Source: Tepidimonas taiwanensis
GTDB taxonomy: Bacteria > Pseudomonadota > Gammaproteobacteria > Burkholderiales > Burkholderiaceae_C
NCBI RefSeq assembly: GCF_020162115.1
Contig: NZ_CP083911.1
Span: 806,001 to 870,000 of the forward strand
Direction: 5' to 3'
Length of the DNA stretch: 64,000 bases
Positions 27,863 through 36,820 of this stretch are shown piece by piece; the stretch's first letter is position 1, and each line of letters opens with the position of its first letter. The notes under the pieces are model-generated. The model had not been told where the DNA came from. It searched no databases and worked only from the letters and a program-made list of their open reading frames with translations. The position numbers and the translations under genes were made by a program.

Positions 27863-30499
27863 GTGGCTACCGCTCCCCGCGTTCCAACCGCCACCGCGCC
27901 GCAGCAGGTCCGCGTCCCGTTTCGCGTGCTGTTGCAGCGCCGGTTGCTCGCCGGGGCGCTGACGGTGATCCTGGCGTTGACGGGGCTCACGGCGGTGGGC
28001 ATCGTGTGGCCGATGGCGCAGCACGCGGCGCAGCATGCGTTCGTGTCCGCGACACGCGAGGTCGATGCGCGGCTGCAGGCCGACTTCGGCGCCACCCGCC
28101 AGGCGCTGCAGGTGTTCGCCCACGCGCTCGAGGCCAACCCGCCCTCGGTCGACGCGCCCGAGCCGTTCCTGCACCTCGCCCAACACGCGATCGCGTCGAT
28201 GCCGCTCGTGACGTCGATCGTCGCCGGCAATGGGCGGGGACAGGGCTGGCTGCTGCTGTGGCGTCCCGCGCAGCGGGAATGGTTCGTGCGTCTGACCGAC
28301 CGTGCCCGCTGGGGCGACGTGCAGCACTTCATGACACTGGACGACAGCGGGCGGGTGCTGCGCACGTGGCGCGAGCCGCTCGCCTACGACGCCCGCGAGC
28401 GGCCGTGGTATCGGTTGGCAATGGCCACGCCCGGTCAGGTGCGCTGGACCGAGCCTTACGTCTTTTTCACGACGCGGGAGCCGGGCATCACGGCGGCACT
28501 GGCGTGGCGCAGCCCCCAAGGGGAACCGTGGGCCGTGGGGTTCGACTTGCGCGCGTCGGAGATCGACGCGATGCTCAAGGGCCTGCCGCTCGGCCCGCGG
28601 GGGCTGGCCGTGATGGTGGATGGGGCGGGGCAGGTGTTCGGCCGCTCGGACGCGCCACTGACGCTATCGGCCACGGCCACGGGGGCGTGGCGCCTGCCCA
28701 CGGCGGCGGACACGGCGCCCCCCGTGATCCGGCAGGCGCTGGCGCAGCCCGGCAGCGAGGCGTCCGAGCCGGCCCGTCTGGGCTTTCCGGACGCCCATTG
28801 GTGGGTCACGCGGCGGGCGGTCATGCTTGGCGACCGGGAGCTGTCGCTGTGGCTCGCTGCGCCGTGGTGGGACTTCGTGCCCCACCTGGGGCGCTGGCTG
28901 GCGTTGCTCGCGGGCTTCGCGCTGGCGGTGGCGATCGCCGCGCTGTGGGCCGCCCGGCGCGGGGCGCAGCAGTTTGCGCGCCCGCTGGAGTATCTGGCCC
29001 GGGCGGCCGAGGCCGTGGGGCGGCTGTCGTTCAGCCGCCCGGTGCGCACCGACTGGCGCACCGTCGAGGTGCAGGCGCTCGCCAAGGCGATGAACGATAT
29101 GCGCCGGCGGCTGCGTATCTTTCAACGGCGGCTGCAGCGGCGCGAGGCCCAGCTCCAACGCGAGGTCGAGGCGCTGACCGCGGCGGAGCAGCGGCTGCTG
29201 CACGTGGGCTTGCACGATCCGCTAACGGACCTGCCCAACCGCCGGCTGCTGCTCGAGCGCATCCAGCACGCGCTGGCCCGCGGGGCGCGCACCGGCGCGC
29301 CGCTGGCCGTGCTCTATGTCGACCTGGACCATTTCAAGGAGGTCAACGACAGCTGGGGGCACGACGTGGGCGATGCGCTGTTGCAGCAGGTGGCGCAACG
29401 CCTGCGCGAGCTGGTGCGCGGGGGGGACACGGTCGCGCGGCTGGGCGGCGATGAGTTTGCGCTGGTGCTGGAGGATATCGACCCGGCCACCGCGCAGGAT
29501 CGTGCCCGCGCCGTGGTCGCGGCGCTGGAGCAGCCGTTCGAACTCGGTGAACACCGCACGCACATCTCGGCCAGTGTCGGCCTGTGCCTGGCGCCGCGCG
29601 ACGGGCGCGACGCGGTGACCTTGCTGCGCCACGCGGACGAGGCGATGTACCGCGCCAAATCGACCGGCCGCGCCCGCGTGGTCGTGTACGAAGCGGGTTT
29701 CAGTCAGGCGACGCAGGAGGCGCGCGAGATGCGCGAGGCGCTGGCGCAGGCGATCGCGGACCGTAGCATCGCGCTGTGGTGGCAGCCGCAGGTCGATCTG
29801 CCCAGCGGCCGCATCGTTGCAGCGGAGGGCCTGTTGCGCTGGCAACACCCGCGCTGGGGCCACGTGTCGCCGGCGACCTTCATCCCGCTGGCGGAGGACG
29901 GCGGGCTGATGCCGCGGCTGGGGCAGCTGGTGCTGGCGCTCGCGTTCGAGCACGGCAAGCGGCTGGAGGCCGCGGGCTGGTCGCTCGAGCGGCTGGCGAT
30001 CAACGTCTCGCCGCTGCAGCTCACCGGCGAGGCGTTTGCCGACGAGGTCTTACGCCACCTGCAGGCGAGCGGCTGGCCGGCGAGCCGGCTGGAGCTGGAA
30101 ATCACCGAAAGCGTGCTGCTCGACGAGGATCAGGCGCGCGGCGGCCTGCAGCGGCTGGAGGCGCAGGGCGTGCGCCTGGCGGTGGACGACTTCGGCACCG
30201 GTTACTCGTCGCTGGCGTACCTGCGCCGGCTGCCGCTCGATACGCTCAAGATCGACGGCAGCTTCGTGCGCGACATCGGCACGAATCCGCAGGCAGACGC
30301 CCTGGTCGAGTCGCTGATCCAGCTTGGCCATGCGGTGGGGCTGGAGCTCGTCGCCGAGGGCGTGGAGACCGCCGCGCAGCGCGACTTTCTCGCCGCGCGC
30401 GGGGTGCGCCGCGGGCAAGGGTTCCTGTGGTCGCCCGCCAGACCCGTGGACGACTGGGTCGCGCATCGCGTCGCGCCAGGCGCTCCGGTATCATCGTGA
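27863..30499 (+). CDS. Membrane sensor GGDEF-EAL protein (c-di-GMP turnover)
   Basis: Makes and/or degrades cyclic di-GMP. The 878-aa protein has TM1 (about residues 31-53), a periplasmic Cache-like sensor (about 55-330), TM2 (about 348-368), a HAMP linker, GGDEF (about 445-610) with intact RLGGDEFALV, and EAL (about 625-870). In EAL the signature is AEGLLRW (Gly replacing Ala, catalytic Glu kept), and DDFGTGYSSLAYLRRLPLD is intact, so both activities look possible. The start is GTG 27863 with no clear Shine-Dalgarno, 21 bp after moeA, and is uncertain. Confidence 0.9.
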   Translation: MATAPRVPTATAPQQVRVPFRVLLQRRLLAGALTVILALTGLTAVGIVWPMAQHAAQHAFVSATREVDARLQADFGATRQALQVFAHALEANPPSVDAPEPFLHLAQHAIASMPLVTSIVAGNGRGQGWLLLWRPAQREWFVRLTDRARWGDVQHFMTLDDSGRVLRTWREPLAYDARERPWYRLAMATPGQVRWTEPYVFFTTREPGITAALAWRSPQGEPWAVGFDLRASEIDAMLKGLPLGPRGLAVMVDGAGQVFGRSDAPLTLSATATGAWRLPTAADTAPPVIRQALAQPGSEASEPARLGFPDAHWWVTRRAVMLGDRELSLWLAAPWWDFVPHLGRWLALLAGFALAVAIAALWAARRGAQQFARPLEYLARAAEAVGRLSFSRPVRTDWRTVEVQALAKAMNDMRRRLRIFQRRLQRREAQLQREVEALTAAEQRLLHVGLHDPLTDLPNRRLLLERIQHALARGARTGAPLAVLYVDLDHFKEVNDSWGHDVGDALLQQVAQRLRELVRGGDTVARLGGDEFALVLEDIDPATAQDRARAVVAALEQPFELGEHRTHISASVGLCLAPRDGRDAVTLLRHADEAMYRAKSTGRARVVVYEAGFSQATQEAREMREALAQAIADRSIALWWQPQVDLPSGRIVAAEGLLRWQHPRWGHVSPATFIPLAEDGGLMPRLGQLVLALAFEHGKRLEAAGWSLERLAINVSPLQLTGEAFADEVLRHLQASGWPASRLELEITESVLLDEDQARGGLQRLEAQGVRLAVDDFGTGYSSLAYLRRLPLDTLKIDGSFVRDIGTNPQADALVESLIQLGHAVGLELVAEGVETAAQRDFLAARGVRRGQGFLWSPARPVDDWVAHRVAPGAPVSS

Positions 30500-30532
30500 G
30501 CCGTCCGGTCCAACCTGTCATGACGTGCGTCG

Positions 30533-30784
30533 ATGAAGATACAGCTGCGATTTTTTGCCGCCATCCGCGAAGCCCTCGGCACGGCCGCCGAGACGGTGGA
30601 GACGCAGGCGGTGACGGTCGCCGCTTTGCGTGACGAGCTGATCGCCCGCGGTGGCGCCTGGGCCGAGGCGCTGGCGCGCGGCCGCGCGCTGCGCGTGGCG
30701 GTGGACCAGGTCATGGCCGACGAGGCCACCCCGCTGCGCGACGGGGCGGAGGTGGCGTTTTTTCCGCCGGTGACCGGGGGGTGA
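30533..30784 (+). CDS. moaD: Molybdopterin synthase small subunit MoaD
   Basis: Sulfur carrier of molybdopterin synthase, 83 aa, with the ubiquitin-like fold. It begins MKIQLRFFAAIREALG and ends VAFFPPVTGG; the terminal Gly-Gly is adenylylated and thiocarboxylated to deliver sulfur to precursor Z. The ATG at 30533 lies in the 33-bp space after the GGDEF-EAL gene. The moaE start follows within 10 bp. Confidence 0.95.
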   Translation: MKIQLRFFAAIREALGTAAETVETQAVTVAALRDELIARGGAWAEALARGRALRVAVDQVMADEATPLRDGAEVAFFPPVTGG

Positions 30785-30789
30785 CGGGC

Positions 30790-31275
30790 ATGGCCCTACA
30801 GCAGCGCAGTGTCTGCATCCAGACCGCGGACTTCGACCTCGGTGCCGAGGTGGCTGCGCTGCGCGCCGGCGACCCGGGCGTCGGCGCGGTGTGTGCGTTC
30901 GTTGGCACCGTGCGTGACCGCAACGACGGGGCGGCGGTCGCCGCGATGGAGCTGGAGCATTACCCCGGGATGACCGAGCGCGCTATCGACGCGATGATCG
31001 ACGAGGCGGCGCGCCGCTTCGACATCCGCGGCGTGCGCGTCATCCACCGCGTCGGGCCACTGCAGCCGCAGGACCAGATCGTGCTCGTCGCCGTGACGTC
31101 GGCGCACCGGGGCGAGGCGTTTCAGGCCTGCGAGTTTTTGATGGACTACCTGAAAACCCAAGCGCCGTTCTGGAAAAAGGAACAGACGCCCGAGGGCGCG
31201 CGCTGGGTGGACGCGCGCGTCAGCGACGACGCGGCGCTGGCGCGTTGGGGAATCACGGCGCGCAACAGCGCATAA
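30790..31275 (+). CDS. moaE: Molybdopterin synthase large subunit MoaE
   Basis: Catalytic subunit that converts precursor Z to molybdopterin with MoaD. The 161-aa protein has VGAVCAFVGTVRDRNDG, LELEHYPGMTE-like MELEHYPGMTE, VIHRVGPLQPQDQIVLVAV, SAHRGEAFQACEFLMDYLK and the Lys pair in APFWKKEQTPEG that forms the active site. I chose ATG 30790, with a G-run Shine-Dalgarno about 8 bases upstream; GTG at 30781 overlapping the moaD stop is also possible. A 7-bp stem (31275-31281 with 31289-31295) follows the stop but without a T-run. Confidence 0.95.
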   Translation: MALQQRSVCIQTADFDLGAEVAALRAGDPGVGAVCAFVGTVRDRNDGAAVAAMELEHYPGMTERAIDAMIDEAARRFDIRGVRVIHRVGPLQPQDQIVLVAVTSAHRGEAFQACEFLMDYLKTQAPFWKKEQTPEGARWVDARVSDDAALARWGITARNSA

Positions 31276-31349
31276 GCCCGCTTGCGTGGCGGGCTGCCCA
31301 GCCGTTTCGTCGCGCGTAGCCGCCGTTGGGGGCTGATCGGGCGCACGGT

Positions 31350-31369
31350 ACCACGCGGGGTCGCGTGGT
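31350..31369. repeat. Perfect 8-bp inverted repeat upstream of clpB
   Basis: ACCACGCG and CGCGTGGT separated by four bases lie about 35 bp upstream of the heat-shock -35 box. It could be an operator or part of a structure ending the moaE transcript. No T-run follows, so it is not a standard terminator. Confidence 0.4.
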
Positions 31370-31400
31370 GCGTCCATTTGATCCGCATCAGGACGGGCCG

Positions 31401-31428
31401 CTTGAAATCCCGGCACATTCCCCCACAT
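31401..31428 (+). promoter_or_regulatory. Sigma-32 heat-shock promoter of clpB
   Basis: CTTGAAAT at 31401-31408 and CCCCACAT at 31421-31428 match the RpoH consensus (CTTGAAA, then CCCCATnT) with a 12-13 base spacer. The box sits 30 bp before the clpB ATG, which fits the known RpoH control of clpB. Confidence 0.85.
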
Positions 31429-31458
31429 CCAGGATAGTTCATTGTTGGAGCCATCCTC

Positions 31459-34056
31459 ATGCGGATCGACAAACTCACCACCCAGTTTCAGGAAGCCCTG
31501 GCCGAAGCGCAATCGATGGCGCTGGGCCGCGACCACGCCTACATCGAGCCGGCGCACGTGCTGGCGGCGCTGCTGCAGCAGGACGGCCCGCGCGCGCTGC
31601 TGACGCGCGCCGGTGCCAACGTTGGCGCGCTGACCAAGGCGGCCGAAGAGGCGCTCAATCGCCTGCCCCAGGTCGAGGGTCAGGAGCAGGTGCAGGTCGG
31701 GCGCGACACCGTCACGCTGCTGCAGGCGGCCGAGAAAGAAGCCATCAAGCGCGGTGACCAGTTCATCGCCAGCGAGCTGTTCCTGCTGGCGCTGGCCGAC
31801 AGCAAGACGTCGTTCGGTGATGCGGTGCGTGCGGCCGGCCTCAACCGCAAGGCGCTGGAAGCGGCGGTCGACGCGGTGCGCGGCGGGCAGAAGGTAAACG
31901 ATCCGCAGGCCGAGGGCCAGCGCGAGGCGCTCAAAAAATACACGCTGGACCTGACCGAGCGCGCCCGTCAGGGCAAGCTCGATCCGGTGATCGGGCGCGA
32001 TGACGAAATCCGCCGCACCATCCAGATCCTGCAGCGCCGCAGCAAGAACAACCCAGTGCTGATCGGCGAGCCGGGCGTGGGCAAGACCGCGATCGTCGAG
32101 GGGCTGGCCCAGCGCATCGTCAACGGCGAGGTGCCGGAGACGCTCAAGGACAAGCGCGTGCTGGTGCTGGACATGGCCGGGCTGCTCGCCGGTGCCAAGT
32201 ACCGCGGCGAGTTCGAGGAGCGGCTCAAGGCCGTGCTCAAGGAGATTGCCGCCGAGGAGGGGCGCATCATCCTCTTCATCGACGAAATCCACACGATGGT
32301 GGGCGCGGGCAAGGCCGAGGGCGCGATGGACGCGGGCAACATGCTGAAACCGGCGCTCGCGCGCGGCGAGCTGCACTGCATCGGCGCCACGACGCTCGAC
32401 GAATACCGCAAGTACATCGAGAAGGACGCGGCGCTGGAGCGGCGCTTCCAGAAGGTGCTGGTCGATGAACCCAGCGTCGAGGCGACGATCGCCATCCTGC
32501 GCGGCCTGCAGGAGAAGTATGAGCTGCACCACGGTGTCGAGATCACCGACCCGGCGATCGTCGCAGCGGCGGAGCTGAGCCACCGCTACATCACCGACCG
32601 CTTCCTGCCGGACAAGGCCATCGACCTGATCGACGAGGCCGCCGCGCGCATCAAAATGGAGATCGACTCCAAGCCCGAGGCGCTGGATCGGCTCGAGCGG
32701 CGACTCATCCAACTCAAGATCGAGCGCGAGGCGGTGCGCAAGGAGACCGACGAGGCGTCGCGCAAGCGGCTGGAGCTGATCGAAGAAGAGATCAGCAAGC
32801 TCGAGCGCGAGTACGCGGACCTGGAGGAGGTCTGGAAGGCCGAGAAAGCCCAGGTGCAGGGTTCGGCGCAGATCAAGGAAGAGATCGACCGCATCCGCTT
32901 CCAGATCGAGGAGCTCAAGCGCAAGGGCGACTTCAACAAGGTCGCCGAGTTGCAGTACGGCCGCCTGCCGGAGCTGGAGCGCCGGTTGCAGGAAGCGCAG
33001 GCGCGCGAATCCGGCAGCGGTGCGGGCAAGGGCTTCAAGCTGCTGCGCACGCAGGTGGGCGCGGAAGAGATCGCCGAGGTGGTCTCGCGCGCCACGGGCA
33101 TCCCGGTGTCCAAGCTGATGCAGGGCGAGCGCGAAAAGCTGCTGCAGATGGAAGCCAAGTTGCACGAGCGCGTCGTCGGCCAGGACGAGGCCATCGTCGC
33201 CGTGTCCAACGCCATCCGCCGTGCGCGCGCGGGCCTGTCGGATCCGAACCGGCCACTGGGGTCGTTCCTGTTCCTCGGGCCGACCGGCGTGGGCAAGACC
33301 GAGCTGTGCAAGGCGCTGGCGGCGTTCCTCTTCGACACCGAGGAGCACATGATCCGCATCGACATGAGCGAGTTCATGGAGAAGCACTCGGTGAGCCGCC
33401 TGATCGGCGCGCCGCCGGGCTACGTCGGCTACGACGAGGGCGGGTATCTGACCGAAGCGGTGCGGCGCAAGCCCTATAGCGTGGTGCTGCTCGACGAGGT
33501 GGAGAAGGCCCACCCGGACGTCTTCAACGTGCTGCTGCAGGTGCTCGATGACGGGCGCCTGACGGACGGGCAGGGGCGCACGGTGGACTTCAAGAACACG
33601 GTGATCGTGATGACCTCCAACATCGGCTCGCACCGCATCCAGGCGATGGCGGGGCAGGACGTGGAGGACATCAAGGAAGCCGTGTGGGAGGAGCTCAAGG
33701 CGCATTTCCGGCCCGAGTTCCTCAACCGTATCGACGAGACCGTGGTGTTCCACCCGCTCTCTAGCGAGCACATCAAGAATATCGCGCGCATCCAGCTGCG
33801 CACGCTGCAGGAGCGCCTGGCGCGCGTAGACCTGACGCTGGAGGTGACCGATACGGCGCTGGAGGAACTGGCGAAGGTGGGGTTCGACCCGGTGTTCGGG
33901 GCGCGGCCGCTCAAGCGCGCGATCCAGCAGCGCATCGAGAACCCGCTGTCCAAGCTGATCCTCGAAGGGCGTTTCCCGCCCAAGAGCACGATCACCGTGG
34001 ACGTGGACCCGATCCGCGCGCCAGGGCAGTTCCAGTTCGGGCCGACGGTGCACTGA
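31459..34056 (+). CDS. clpB: ATP-dependent disaggregase ClpB
   Basis: Hsp100 ring ATPase that pulls proteins out of aggregates together with DnaK. The 865-aa protein has the N-terminal domain (about 1-145), AAA1 with Walker A GEPGVGKTAIVEGLA (about residue 205) and LFIDEIHTMVGAGKAEG, the middle coiled-coil domain (about 400-525; rich in Leu/Glu/Arg) that distinguishes ClpB from ClpA/C, and AAA2 with GPTGVGKTELCKALA (about 608) and the pore loop in GAPPGYVGYDEGG. Length and start (MRIDKLTTQFQEAL) are standard. It is driven by an RpoH promoter and ended by a strong terminator. Confidence 0.98.
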   Translation: MRIDKLTTQFQEALAEAQSMALGRDHAYIEPAHVLAALLQQDGPRALLTRAGANVGALTKAAEEALNRLPQVEGQEQVQVGRDTVTLLQAAEKEAIKRGDQFIASELFLLALADSKTSFGDAVRAAGLNRKALEAAVDAVRGGQKVNDPQAEGQREALKKYTLDLTERARQGKLDPVIGRDDEIRRTIQILQRRSKNNPVLIGEPGVGKTAIVEGLAQRIVNGEVPETLKDKRVLVLDMAGLLAGAKYRGEFEERLKAVLKEIAAEEGRIILFIDEIHTMVGAGKAEGAMDAGNMLKPALARGELHCIGATTLDEYRKYIEKDAALERRFQKVLVDEPSVEATIAILRGLQEKYELHHGVEITDPAIVAAAELSHRYITDRFLPDKAIDLIDEAAARIKMEIDSKPEALDRLERRLIQLKIEREAVRKETDEASRKRLELIEEEISKLEREYADLEEVWKAEKAQVQGSAQIKEEIDRIRFQIEELKRKGDFNKVAELQYGRLPELERRLQEAQARESGSGAGKGFKLLRTQVGAEEIAEVVSRATGIPVSKLMQGEREKLLQMEAKLHERVVGQDEAIVAVSNAIRRARAGLSDPNRPLGSFLFLGPTGVGKTELCKALAAFLFDTEEHMIRIDMSEFMEKHSVSRLIGAPPGYVGYDEGGYLTEAVRRKPYSVVLLDEVEKAHPDVFNVLLQVLDDGRLTDGQGRTVDFKNTVIVMTSNIGSHRIQAMAGQDVEDIKEAVWEELKAHFRPEFLNRIDETVVFHPLSSEHIKNIARIQLRTLQERLARVDLTLEVTDTALEELAKVGFDPVFGARPLKRAIQQRIENPLSKLILEGRFPPKSTITVDVDPIRAPGQFQFGPTVH

Positions 34057-34133
34057 CGGACAAAATGCCGCCGATCCGAAGGACGAGGCCGCGCTGTGCG
34101 TCGCGGCGCTCAACGAATCCTTCGCGACCCTGC

Positions 34134-34163
34134 AAAAGCGCCCCGGACAAGGGGCGCTTTTTT
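34134..34163 (+). terminator. Rho-independent terminator after clpB
   Basis: A perfect GC-rich stem (AAAGCGCCCC with GGGGCGCTTT) around a six-base loop is followed by a T-run. It lies about 80 bp past the clpB stop. The A-rich 5' flank means it could also work for leftward transcripts from ugd. Confidence 0.9.
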
Positions 34164-34171
34164 GCTGACGG

Positions 34172-34276
34172 CACCTTGGCTTTGGCGCGCAGCACTTCCC
34201 AGGAGTCCAGCAGACGTTTTTGCTTCAGTGGCCGCCGCTGGGGCTGAATGTCTTCGAACGGCGGCGGGTAGGCCTT
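34172..34276 (-). pseudogene. Relic of a parvulin-type isomerase C-terminus
   Basis: Directly behind the ugd stop, the minus strand reads 35 codons that match the extreme C-terminus of the parvulin gene at 37874-38656. The relic has KAYPPPFEDIQPQ, then LKQKRLLDSWEVLRAKAKV; the intact protein has KAQLPPFEDVKPQ, then LQQKRLAEFQEALRAKAKV. About 22 of 35 positions agree, with one codon missing. No start, stop or isomerase domain remains. It is a fragment of a second copy or a partial duplication left after ugd. Confidence 0.8.
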
Positions 34277-34282
34277 GCCGCC

Positions 34283-35524
34283 TCAACCGTCGCCGCCGAA
34301 CAGATCCCGTGTGTAGACCTTGTGCGCGACGTCCTCGAGGTCGGGGTGCCGCCGGTTGGCGAGGATCACGTCTGATTGTGCCTTGAACGCCGCGAGGTCG
34401 CGCACCACCGGGGACTGGAAGAAGTGCTCGCCCTCGTAGGTCGGCTCGTACACGATGACAGGCACGCCCTTGGCCTTGAGGCGCTTCATCACCCCCTGGA
34501 TGGCGGAGGCGCGGAAGTTGTCCGACCCCTGCTTCATCACCAGCCGGTACACGCCCACCGTGGGCACGCGCCCGACCCGCGCGGCGCTGCCATCGGCGGT
34601 GAGCACCTGCAAGCGCCGCAGCACGTCGTCGGCGATGAAGTCCTTGCGCGTGGCGTTGGCAGAGACGATGGCGGCAATGAGGTTTTGCGGCACGTCGCGG
34701 TAGTTGGCCAGCAGCTGCTTGGTGTCCTTGGGCAGGCAGTAGCCGCCGTAGCCAAAGCTTGGGTTGTTGTAGCCCGCGCCGATGCGCGGGTCGAGGCACA
34801 CGCCCTCGATGATCTGGCGCGTGTCCAGCCCGTGCGTGGCGGCGTAGGTGTCGAGTTCGTTGAAGAAGGCCACGCGCATCGCCAGATACGTGTTGGCAAA
34901 GAGCTTGATCGCCTCGGCCTCGGTCGGGTCGGTCAGCAGCACGGGCACGTCCGCGCGGTGCGCACCCTGACGCAGCAGCTCGGCCACGAGCGCGCCGCGC
35001 TCCCCACGGTCGCCCACCACGATGCGGCTCGGGCGCAGGTTGTCGGCGAGCGCCTGCCCCTCGCGCAGGAACTCGGGGGAGAAGACGATGCGATCCGTCC
35101 CGTGCTGCTGCCGCAGCCGCGCAGTGAAGCCCACCGGCACGGTGGATTTGATGACGAGGGTGCTGCTGGGGTGCGCGGCGAGCGCTTGCGCGACGACCGC
35201 CTCGACGCTCGTGGTGTCGAAGGCGTTCGTGGTGGGGTCGTAGTCGGTGGGGGTGGCGATGAAGACGACGTCGGCGCTGGCGAGTGCTGCCGCCGCGTCG
35301 GTGGTGGCGCCGAGCTGCAAGTCACCCCGCTGCAGGAACTCGCTCGCCAGCGCATCGACCACGGGGCTCTGACGCGCCTGTAACGCCGCCACGCGCCGCG
35401 GGTTGATGTCCACCACCGTCACCGGTTGGTGCTGGGCCAGCAGCAGCGCGTTGGCCACGCCCACAAAGCCCGCGCCGACGACGGCGATGCGCAGGGGCGG
35501 GGTGGGGTGGATGGTCGTTGTCAT
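34283..35524 (-). CDS. ugd: UDP-glucose 6-dehydrogenase / nucleotide-sugar dehydrogenase
   Basis: Two-step NAD oxidation of UDP-glucose (or a related sugar nucleotide) to the uronic acid for surface polysaccharides. The 413-aa protein has the Rossmann motif VVGAGFVGVANALLLA (about residues 15-30), STVPVGFT, FSPEFLREGQAL, EAIKLFANTYLAMRVAFFNE and the catalytic Cys in GYGGYCLPKDTKQLL. ATG at 35524. It is divergent from a GT2 glycosyltransferase, 276 bp away, which supports a role in envelope polysaccharide or sugar-lipid modification. Confidence 0.92.
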   Translation of the reverse strand: MTTTIHPTPPLRIAVVGAGFVGVANALLLAQHQPVTVVDINPRRVAALQARQSPVVDALASEFLQRGDLQLGATTDAAAALASADVVFIATPTDYDPTTNAFDTTSVEAVVAQALAAHPSSTLVIKSTVPVGFTARLRQQHGTDRIVFSPEFLREGQALADNLRPSRIVVGDRGERGALVAELLRQGAHRADVPVLLTDPTEAEAIKLFANTYLAMRVAFFNELDTYAATHGLDTRQIIEGVCLDPRIGAGYNNPSFGYGGYCLPKDTKQLLANYRDVPQNLIAAIVSANATRKDFIADDVLRRLQVLTADGSAARVGRVPTVGVYRLVMKQGSDNFRASAIQGVMKRLKAKGVPVIVYEPTYEGEHFFQSPVVRDLAAFKAQSDVILANRRHPDLEDVAHKVYTRDLFGGDG

Positions 35525-35691
35525 GGATGCGTGGGGCGCGGCGCGCGGTGAAGCAGTGATCCAGAGGCGGTGGTGCAGAGGGCAGAGCGGCGGCTATCGT
35601 CCGAATGGCGGTCCTCGTCCACGTGGCGGGGGGGTGAAACGTCGCCACACAGGGGCCCGTCGGCGTCGCGAAGTATAGGCACCCCGCTGGC

Positions 35692-35770
35692 TACAATCGG
35701 CCGCGTCTGAGATAGCCCGCTGATGGTGGGGATCGTCCTCCCTCTGTGTGACAACCGTCCGCGGGGACGG
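35692..35770 (+). promoter_or_regulatory. Possible promoter -10 and leader hairpin for the glycosyltransferase
   Basis: TACAAT at 35692-35697 could be a -10 box, though no good -35 is present. A 6-bp hairpin (CCGTCC 35755-35760 with GGACGG 35765-35770) lies in the leader about 30 bp before the ATG. Support is moderate to weak. Confidence 0.3.
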
Positions 35771-35800
35771 CACCCGTCGCCCCTTTCTTTGAGCCCGCGC

Positions 35801-36820
35801 ATGTCCGATTCCACCGCCCCGTTGCCGTCTTTTCCGTCGCCTGCGGACGACGCCATCGACGTTTCGGTGGTGATCCCGGTGTACCACGAGGTGGACAACC
35901 TGCGTGAGCTGGTCGAGCGGGTGGAGGCGGCGCTGCGGCCGACGCGCTGGGCGTTCGAGCTGATCTGTGTGGACGATGGCTCACGCGACGGCAGCGTGGC
36001 GCTGCTGGCGGAGCTGGCGGGCAGCCGCCCGTGGCTGCGGCCGGTGGCGCTGGCGCGCAACTATGGGCAGTCCACCGCGCTGCAGGCGGGGTTCGAGCGC
36101 GCGCGCGGGCGCTACATCGTGACGCTCGATGGCGACCTGCAAAACGATCCGCTGGACATCCCGGCGATGATCGAGCGCCTGGAGACAGACCCGACGGTGG
36201 ACATGATTTCCGGCTGGCGGCATCAGCGGCAGGACAAGGCGCTGTCGCGGCGGTTGCCCTCGGTGCTCGCGAACCGGCTGATCTCCTGGGCCACCGGCGT
36301 GCGGCTGCGCGACTACGGTTGCGCGCTCAAGGCGTACCGGCGCGAGATCATCGAGCGCATCCACCTCTACGGCGAGCTGCACCGCTTCATTCCGTCGCTC
36401 GCGCGGGAGGCGGGCGCCCACATCGTCGAGGTGCCGGTGCGGCACCACGCGCGCACACGCGGCCAGTCGAAGTACGGCATCGACCGCACGTTTCGCGTCA
36501 TCCTCGACCTGGTGCTGATCGTCTTTTTCCTGCGCTACCGGCAGCGGCCGCTGCACGCCTTCGGGGGCCTGGGCCTGTGGCTGCTCACACCAGGGGCGTT
36601 GGTGCTGGCGTATCTGTTCGCGCTCAAGCTGACGGGGGAGGACATCGGATCGCGGCCGCTGCTGATCGTCGGGGTGATGGCGGTGCTGATGGGGGCGCAG
36701 TTGATCGTCGCGGGTCTGATCGGTGAGCTGTTGATCCGCATCTACCACGAGGGTGCAGCGCGACCGCAGTACCACACGCGCGTGCTGCCCAGCGCCGGGG
36801 ACGCGTCCACGCGCCGATGA
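35801..36820 (+). CDS. GT2 glycosyltransferase, polyisoprenyl-phosphate type
   Basis: Inner-membrane GT-A enzyme resembling GtrB/DPM1 proteins that load a sugar onto undecaprenyl phosphate. The 339-aa protein has DVSVVIPVYHEVDNLRELVE, the nucleotide-binding ELICVDDGSRDGS, the metal-binding DGDLQNDP and SGWRHQRQDKALSRRLPS, then two C-terminal transmembrane helices (about 240-262 and 275-310). ATG 35801 chosen as the Met just before the conserved core. It overlaps the next gene by 4 bp (ATGA), so the two likely act in one pathway. Confidence 0.9.
   Translation: MSDSTAPLPSFPSPADDAIDVSVVIPVYHEVDNLRELVERVEAALRPTRWAFELICVDDGSRDGSVALLAELAGSRPWLRPVALARNYGQSTALQAGFERARGRYIVTLDGDLQNDPLDIPAMIERLETDPTVDMISGWRHQRQDKALSRRLPSVLANRLISWATGVRLRDYGCALKAYRREIIERIHLYGELHRFIPSLAREAGAHIVEVPVRHHARTRGQSKYGIDRTFRVILDLVLIVFFLRYRQRPLHAFGGLGLWLLTPGALVLAYLFALKLTGEDIGSRPLLIVGVMAVLMGAQLIVAGLIGELLIRIYHEGAARPQYHTRVLPSAGDASTRR

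Noticed and set aside
30796..34113. Long minus-strand ORF (1,105 codons) opposite moaE and clpB
   Set aside because: Shadow of clpB; no family features and composition typical of antisense frames.
34096..34386. Small plus-strand ORFs after clpB
   Set aside because: They overlap the terminator and the ugd end; the region is explained by the terminator and the parvulin relic on the other strand.
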